A DNA stretch of 64,000 nt from Sulfuritalea sp. Its GTDB lineage: Bacteria > Pseudomonadota > Gammaproteobacteria > Burkholderiales > Rhodocyclaceae. The stretch is from contig JAUSCI010000024.1 of assembly GCA_030651305.1 (NCBI GenBank), positions 1-64,000 on the forward strand, in the 5' to 3' direction. Shown here in pieces: positions 59,905 through 64,000 of this stretch; the first letter of the stretch is position 1, and the number at the start of each line of letters is the position of its first letter. The notes under the pieces are model-generated. The model was given only the letters and a program-made list of their open reading frames with translations. It did not search any database and was not told where the DNA came from. A program made the position numbers and the translations under genes.

Positions 59905-60804
59905 ATGGAACTGAAGCTAAAGCCCGCTTTTTTTTGGCCGATAAATAGCACGAGCGTTCGTTCGTTTAAGTTCTCTGCGGATATCGCCTGGCAGCGCCTG
60001 ATCTTCCGCGCCCTCTGGCGCGTCTCCCCGCGCCACGCCATCGAGCGGGCGGTGCGCGTGCTGCTGACGCCGCCGCGCCATCCCTTTCCCGATGCCGAAC
60101 TGGCGGCGATGGAAGAAGCCAGCCTGTTGCCGGTGCCGATGGTTCCCGGGCGCCTGATCGGCTGGCGCTGGGGCCGCGCCCGGGACCCCGTGGTGGTGCT
60201 GGTGCACGGCTGGGGCGGGCGCGGAACGCAGTTGAAGGGCTTCATCGACCCGCTGCTTGAGCGCGGCTTTTCGGTGGTGGCCTTCGACGCGCCGGGGCAT
60301 GGCATGACCGGCGGCGGTGAATCTTCGCTGCCGCATTTCCTGCTCGGCCTCAACGCGATGCTCGACCACCTCGGCCCGGTGCATGCCATCGTCGGCCATT
60401 CGGTCGGCGCCGCCGTGACGGCGATGGTCATGGCGCGGTGCCCGGCGATCGGCCGCGCGGTGCTGATCGCGCCGCCGGCCAGCCTCGCCGAATCCTCGCG
60501 CCGCATCGCGGTCGCATTGCAGTGGCCTGAGGCCCTGCGCTCTGCCGTACAGCGTCACATCGAACGGCGTTTCGGCGTGCGCTGGAGCGAGTTCGAAGCC
60601 GGGCGCGTCAGCGGCGATCAGCCCCTGCTGGTGATCCACGACAGGCAGGACCGCGAAGTGCCCTTCGGCGAAGGACATCGTTATCTCAACACTTGGCCGC
60701 GCGCACGCTTGCTGGAAACCAATGGTTTGGGCCATCGTCGCGTGCTGGATGATTCCATGGTGATCCAGGCGACAGCAGACTTCATCGCCGGAGACCGGCC
60801 GTGA
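59905..60804 (+). CDS. Alpha/beta hydrolase
   Basis: Hydrolase of 299 residues. The nucleophile elbow GHSVGAAV is near residue 166, preceded by the oxyanion segment VLVHGWGGRGTQL near 95. The acid is expected near DRQDREVPF and the His in NGLGHRRVL near 275. AAGGAG before the ATG at 59905 also ends the TetR gene, so the genes are coupled. The first 20 codons are AT-rich with a run of eight T (59928-59935) and a CGTTCGTTCGTT motif, unlike the rest. That may be a regulatory site or a slip-prone tract. Substrate unknown; ester or lipid hydrolysis is plausible. Confidence 0.82.
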   Translation: MELKLKPAFFWPINSTSVRSFKFSADIAWQRLIFRALWRVSPRHAIERAVRVLLTPPRHPFPDAELAAMEEASLLPVPMVPGRLIGWRWGRARDPVVVLVHGWGGRGTQLKGFIDPLLERGFSVVAFDAPGHGMTGGGESSLPHFLLGLNAMLDHLGPVHAIVGHSVGAAVTAMVMARCPAIGRAVLIAPPASLAESSRRIAVALQWPEALRSAVQRHIERRFGVRWSEFEAGRVSGDQPLLVIHDRQDREVPFGEGHRYLNTWPRARLLETNGLGHRRVLDDSMVIQATADFIAGDRP

Positions 60805-61424
60805 GCGCCCGCCAGCCCTGGGCGGCGGAGCTGATGGAATTTCGCTTGCGCTCCGCCGAGCCCGAGGATCGCAGCCGGGTAAGCCGCTTCCTGGCCGCGA
60901 TGGATCGCGAGGGGCTCTACATGCGCCATTTCGCCCATGGCGAGGCGCCCAACCTGGCCTTGCTGGACCGCATCGATGCCCTCGACCAACGCGACCGCGT
61001 TGCCGTCCTGGCGGTTGGTCACGACGGTGAGGTGCTGGGCCAAGGCGAATATGTCGCCGAGCATGGCGCGGCCGAATTTGCCTTCATGGTATTGCCTCGG
61101 CATCGTGTGCGCGGCATCGGCACCGCTCTGCTGCGCGCCTTGCTGGACATCGGCACGGCCGCCGGCGTGACCCGGATGCACGGGATGATTCAGGCGAGCA
61201 ACAGGCGGGCGCTGCAACTGGTCCGCAAGAACGGGTTTCGCGTAGTTCGCGGCGACGACGCGACGGTCGTGATAGTCTCGCGTGATCTGACGCCGGGTTC
61301 GGAAGCGCGCCCGGAGCAAGCCGCCAAACGCTATCCGCTGCCATTCATTTGCCATGACTCTGACCGAACTCCGCTACATCGTCGCCCTGGCCCGCGAGCG
61401 CCACTTCGGGCGGGCGGCCGATAA
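60801..61424 (+). CDS. GNAT family acetyltransferase
   Basis: N-acetyltransferase-like protein of 207 residues starting at GTG 60801, overlapping the hydrolase stop (GTGA). The acetyl-CoA site is AFMVLPRHRVRGIGTALLRALLD near residues 94-116, with ASNRRALQLVRKNGFRVVRG as the usual last helix-strand. The fold ends near residue 165. The remaining 40 residues (rich in Pro, Arg, His) overlap the first 71 bases of oxyR in another frame and look non-conserved. Substrate unknown; the N-terminal layout resembles the GNAT domain of acyl-CoA ligase-linked lysine acetyltransferases. Confidence 0.8.
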   Translation: MSARQPWAAELMEFRLRSAEPEDRSRVSRFLAAMDREGLYMRHFAHGEAPNLALLDRIDALDQRDRVAVLAVGHDGEVLGQGEYVAEHGAAEFAFMVLPRHRVRGIGTALLRALLDIGTAAGVTRMHGMIQASNRRALQLVRKNGFRVVRGDDATVVIVSRDLTPGSEARPEQAAKRYPLPFICHDSDRTPLHRRPGPRAPLRAGGR

Positions 61425-62265
61425 GTGCAACGTGTCGCAGCCGACGCTTTCGGTGGCGGTGAAAAAGCTCGAAGATGAGCTCGGCGTGGCGCTGTTTGAA
61501 CGCAACTTGGGTGATGTTCGCGCCACACCGATAGGCATCGAGGTCGTAGTCCAGGCCGAACGCGCGCTGGCCGAGGCCTCACGCGTGACCGAGGTGGCCG
61601 CCGCCGGCAAGGACCCCTTGTGCGGTCCGCTGCGCCTCGGCGTGATCTACACCATCGGCCCCTGGCTGTTGCCGGCGCTGGTGCCCCGCGTCAAGGCGCG
61701 CGCGCCGCAGATGCCCCTGTTCATCGCTGAGGGCTACACCGAAAATCTGCTGGACCGGCTCAAGTCCTCCGAGCTCGATGTCCTGGTGCTGGCGCTGCCT
61801 ATCGAAGAACCCGGCATCGTCGCCCAGCCGGTGTATGAAGAAGCTTTCCGCACGCTGGTCCCGGTCGGTCACCCCTGGGCAAAGCTCAAGTCGCTGCGAC
61901 CCGCGCAATTGCTCGACGAACCCTTGCTGATGCTCGGTGCCGGCAACTGTTTCCGCGACCAGGTGCTCGATCTGTGCGCCCGCGCCAGTCGCGGCGAATC
62001 GCCGCAGGTGCTGGAAGGCAGTTCGCTGGAGACGATCCGCCACATGGTTTCGTCCGGCGTAGGCGTCACCGTGATGCCCGCCAGCAGTGTCGACGGCATT
62101 CCCGCCACCGATCCCCTGCTGCGGGTCAAGCGCTTCGTCGAGCCGAGTCCGACGCGCCGCATAGGCCTCGTCTGGCGGTCAAGCTTCCCGCGCCACAAGG
62201 CGATCGACGTGATGCGCCAGGCGCTGCTCGATTGCCATCTGCCCGGAACCTGGGCGACTACCTGA
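61354..62265 (+). CDS. oxyR: Peroxide-sensing LysR regulator OxyR
   Basis: LysR-type activator of 303 residues. HTH about 1-60 (MTLTELRYIVALARERHFGRAADKCNVSQPTLSVAVKKLE), regulatory domain about 90-300. The redox pair falls at Cys199 and Cys208 (GAGNCFRDQVLDLCARAS), exactly the E. coli OxyR positions, and TSSL-like GSSLETIRHMV follows. H2O2 should oxidise these to a disulfide and activate transcription. The start overlaps the acetyltransferase gene and has no clear ribosome site. Right after its stop lies an OxyR-type site facing the rubrerythrin gene. Confidence 0.93.
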   Translation: MTLTELRYIVALARERHFGRAADKCNVSQPTLSVAVKKLEDELGVALFERNLGDVRATPIGIEVVVQAERALAEASRVTEVAAAGKDPLCGPLRLGVIYTIGPWLLPALVPRVKARAPQMPLFIAEGYTENLLDRLKSSELDVLVLALPIEEPGIVAQPVYEEAFRTLVPVGHPWAKLKSLRPAQLLDEPLLMLGAGNCFRDQVLDLCARASRGESPQVLEGSSLETIRHMVSSGVGVTVMPASSVDGIPATDPLLRVKRFVEPSPTRRIGLVWRSSFPRHKAIDVMRQALLDCHLPGTWATT

Positions 62266-62330
62266 TAGTCGGCCTCTATCGACTCGGTGAAAAAATACAA
62301 TTAGAACTTGTCGGACCACTGGGCTAAAGT
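62265..62330 (+). promoter_or_regulatory. OxyR-type binding site and promoter for rubrerythrin
   Basis: ATAG-N7-CTAT at 62265-62279 matches the OxyR half-site pair exactly. A second, degenerate pair (GTGA-N7-CAAT, 62287-62301) follows at the correct N7 spacing. The -35 TTAGAA (62301-62306) and -10 TAAAGT (62325-62330) are 18 apart. The site abuts the -35, the usual geometry for OxyR activation. Confidence 0.65.
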
Positions 62331-62417
62331 TTGTGCAGGTCCACGGGCTTTGACGCTCAGTGCCTTGGTGCCGCGCGAAGGCTCGGCGCCTCCAACCCAA
62401 CGCAGAGGAGTATCGAT

Positions 62418-62837
62418 ATGCAACTCAAGGGATCCAAAACCGAAGGCAACCTGAAAGCCGCATTTGCCGGCGAATCGCAGGCCAACCGCCGCTATCTGTA
62501 TTTTGCGAACAAGGCCGACATCGAAGGCTACAACGACGTTTCCGCCGTATTCCGCTCCACCGCCGAAGGTGAAACCGGGCATGCCCACGGCCATCTCGAA
62601 TATCTTGAAACCTGCGGCGATCCGGCGACCGGCTTGCCTTTCGGCGAAACCGCCGCCAACCTGAAAACGGCGATTGCCGGCGAGACGCACGAGTACACGG
62701 ATATGTACCCGGGTATGGCCAAAGCCGCGCGCGACGAAGGCTTCGACGAAATCGCCGACTGGTTCGAAACGCTGGCCAAGGCCGAGCGCTCGCACGCCAA
62801 CAAGTTTCAGAGGACGCTGGACAGCCTCAACGGCTGA
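62418..62837 (+). CDS. Rubrerythrin (di-iron domain only)
   Basis: Di-iron peroxidase-like protein of 139 residues. Four-helix bundle with iron ligands in [45 protein letters not shown] and [11 protein letters not shown]. It lacks the C-terminal rubredoxin Cys4 domain of classical rubrerythrin, so electrons must come from a partner. AGAGGAG lies seven bases before the ATG. The OxyR-type site upstream and the Fe-S gene downstream support a peroxide-reducing role with the HdrD/GlpC-like protein as possible electron source. Confidence 0.88.
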   Translation: MQLKGSKTEGNLKAAFAGESQANRRYLYFANKADIEGYNDVSAVFRSTAEGETGHAHGHLEYLETCGDPATGLPFGETAANLKTAIAGETHEYTDMYPGMAKAARDEGFDEIADWFETLAKAERSHANKFQRTLDSLNG

Positions 62838-62871
62838 TAAATCAACGCGGACGGCTCGCGGCCAAGCCGCG

Positions 62872-62893
62872 CGCCGTACCGCCAGCGCCGACT
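62872..62893 (-). repeat. Dispersed 22-bp repeat, copy 9 (intergenic)
   Basis: Exact match to the core on the minus strand, in the 102-base gap between rubrerythrin and the Fe-S protein gene. Confidence 0.88.
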
Positions 62894-62939
62894 TTCACCC
62901 CCGCCCCAACACCCTCCAATCAGCAGCCCTGAGGACGTT

Positions 62940-64000
62940 ATGCGCGAAGGCAACCTCCAAGCACCGACCCGCCACCCGATCGACTGGAAGAATCCCGACT
63001 TCTACGACGAATCCCTATGCGAGAAGGAACTCGAACGCATCTTCGATATCTGCCACGGCTGCCGTCGCTGCGTGTCGCTGTGCAATGCCTTCCCGACGCT
63101 GTTCGACCTGATCGACGAAGCCGGCGACCTTGAGACCGCCGGCGTGCCGAAGGAGAAATTCTGGAAGGTCGTCGACCAGTGCTATCTGTGCGACGTCTGT
63201 TACATGACGAAGTGTCCCTACGTGCCGCCGCACCCGTGGAACCTCGACTTTCCGCACACCATGCTGCGCGCCAAGGCGATCCAGTTCAAGACGGGGAAGA
63301 TGAAATTCCGTGACAAGCTGCTGACGTCGACTGAGTTGATGGGCACGTTTGCGTCGATTCCGATCGTGGTGCATGCGGTGAATGCCGCCAACAAAAATAG
63401 CCTCGCGCGCGGCGCGATGCAAAAGGTGCTGGGCGTGCATTCGGCACGCGAGCTGCCCGAATACGACAGCGCCAATTTCCGCGCCACGGCGACCCCGAGC
63501 TGCAACCATCCGGTGAAGGACGGTGCCAAGAGTCCCGGCAAGGTGGCGGTGTTTTCCACCTGCTACGTGAATTACAACGAGCCGGGCCTTGGCCACGATT
63601 TGCTGAAGCTGCTCGACCACAACGAAATTCCCTATGTCGTGGTGCAGGGCGAAACCTGCTGCGGCATGCCCAAGCTGGAACTGGGTGATCTGGAGACGGT
63701 GGAGAAGTACAAGGAACGCAACATCCCGCTGATGCACGACCTGGCGCTGGCCGGCTATGCCATCGTCACGCCGGTGCCTTCCTGCACCCTGATGTTCAAG
63801 AGCGAAATTCCGCTGCTGTTTGCCGACGATGCGCGTTGCAAGGCGGTCTCCGATGCCATGTACGACCCCTTCGAGTATTTCGTCCTGCGCAACAGGGACG
63901 GCCTGCTGAAGACCGATTTCAAGGTGCCGCTGGGCAAGGTCTCGTACCACATCCCCTGTCATTCGCGGGTGCAGAACGTCGGTCGCAAGACCGAGGAAAT
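62940..64000 (+). CDS. HdrD/GlpC-like iron-sulfur protein (3' end outside window)
   Basis: At least 353 residues, running off the window. Two 4Fe-4S clusters at the N terminus: CHGCRRCVSLCNAFP near residues 38-52 and CYLCDVCYMTKCP near 81-93. At least one CCG-type domain is visible, with STCYVNYNEPGLGHDLLKLLDHN and QGETCCGMPKLELGD near 215-245, and PVPSCTLMFKSE and IPCHSRVQN later. This is the heterodisulfide reductase D / glycerol-3-phosphate dehydrogenase subunit C pattern. In related bacteria a rubrerythrin gene often precedes it; electron transfer to the rubrerythrin is an inference. Confidence 0.87.
   Translation, partial: MREGNLQAPTRHPIDWKNPDFYDESLCEKELERIFDICHGCRRCVSLCNAFPTLFDLIDEAGDLETAGVPKEKFWKVVDQCYLCDVCYMTKCPYVPPHPWNLDFPHTMLRAKAIQFKTGKMKFRDKLLTSTELMGTFASIPIVVHAVNAANKNSLARGAMQKVLGVHSARELPEYDSANFRATATPSCNHPVKDGAKSPGKVAVFSTCYVNYNEPGLGHDLLKLLDHNEIPYVVVQGETCCGMPKLELGDLETVEKYKERNIPLMHDLALAGYAIVTPVPSCTLMFKSEIPLLFADDARCKAVSDAMYDPFEYFVLRNRDGLLKTDFKVPLGKVSYHIPCHSRVQNVGRKTEE

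Overview
The window reads as chromosomal DNA of a high-GC betaproteobacterium, probably Rhodocyclales or a neighbouring order. That is an inference from the OxyR, PsrA, FadE and rubrerythrin-HdrD type genes, the many beta-oxidation genes, the two-component and c-di-GMP proteins, and a very large filamentous-haemagglutinin-like exoprotein. Almost all of it is coding. No rRNA, tRNA or CRISPR array was recognised.

Layout. 1-128: end of an insertion sequence. 176-7789: PsrA-like TetR regulator with its operator, then a tight beta-oxidation operon (FadE, thiolase, MaoC hydratase, FadJ-type bifunctional enzyme, YciA-type thioesterase). 7832-14393 (minus): PhnD-like binding lipoprotein with two multi-PAS histidine kinases. 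14547-16869 (minus): metK and a zinc alcohol dehydrogenase. 16929-21034: NlpC/P60 lipoprotein, Cache-PAS-GGDEF-EAL protein, YkgJ-type protein and a small unknown. 21053-29799: second acyl-CoA gene set around a divergent promoter that carries an 18-bp palindrome (AidB-like dehydrogenase, transglutaminase-like protein, crotonase and TetR leftward; acyl-CoA dehydrogenase, thiolase and FadB/FadJ-like protein rightward). 29932-33543: Fic protein and a third hybrid kinase. 33669-40412: Liv-type ABC transporter with an embedded acyl-CoA ligase. 40506-41318: universal stress protein. 41484-56945: one gene for a 5153-residue secreted adhesin, followed by a broken FecR gene. 57286-64000: APH/P-loop kinase, VOC protein, TetR with hydrolase and acetyltransferase, then oxyR, rubrerythrin and the start of an HdrD/GlpC-like Fe-S protein.

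The genes suggest a metabolism centred on fatty-acid or other CoA-linked acid uptake, activation and beta-oxidation, under at least two TetR regulators, with a peroxide-response module at the right end.

The most unusual signal is a roughly 22-bp dispersed repeat (core GTCGGCGCTGGCGGTACGG). Eight near-full copies and one partial copy lie in 64 kb, on both strands. Some are intergenic and some are inside unrelated genes. All five copies co-oriented with their host gene share one reading frame and encode K/R-V-G-A-(G/D)-(G/D)-T-(A/V). Other notable structures are a complete seven-bladed beta-propeller inserted in frame into the giant adhesin, a pair of related ~105-nt stem-loop elements in opposite orientation, and a leader block that is nearly identical upstream of two distant kinase genes.
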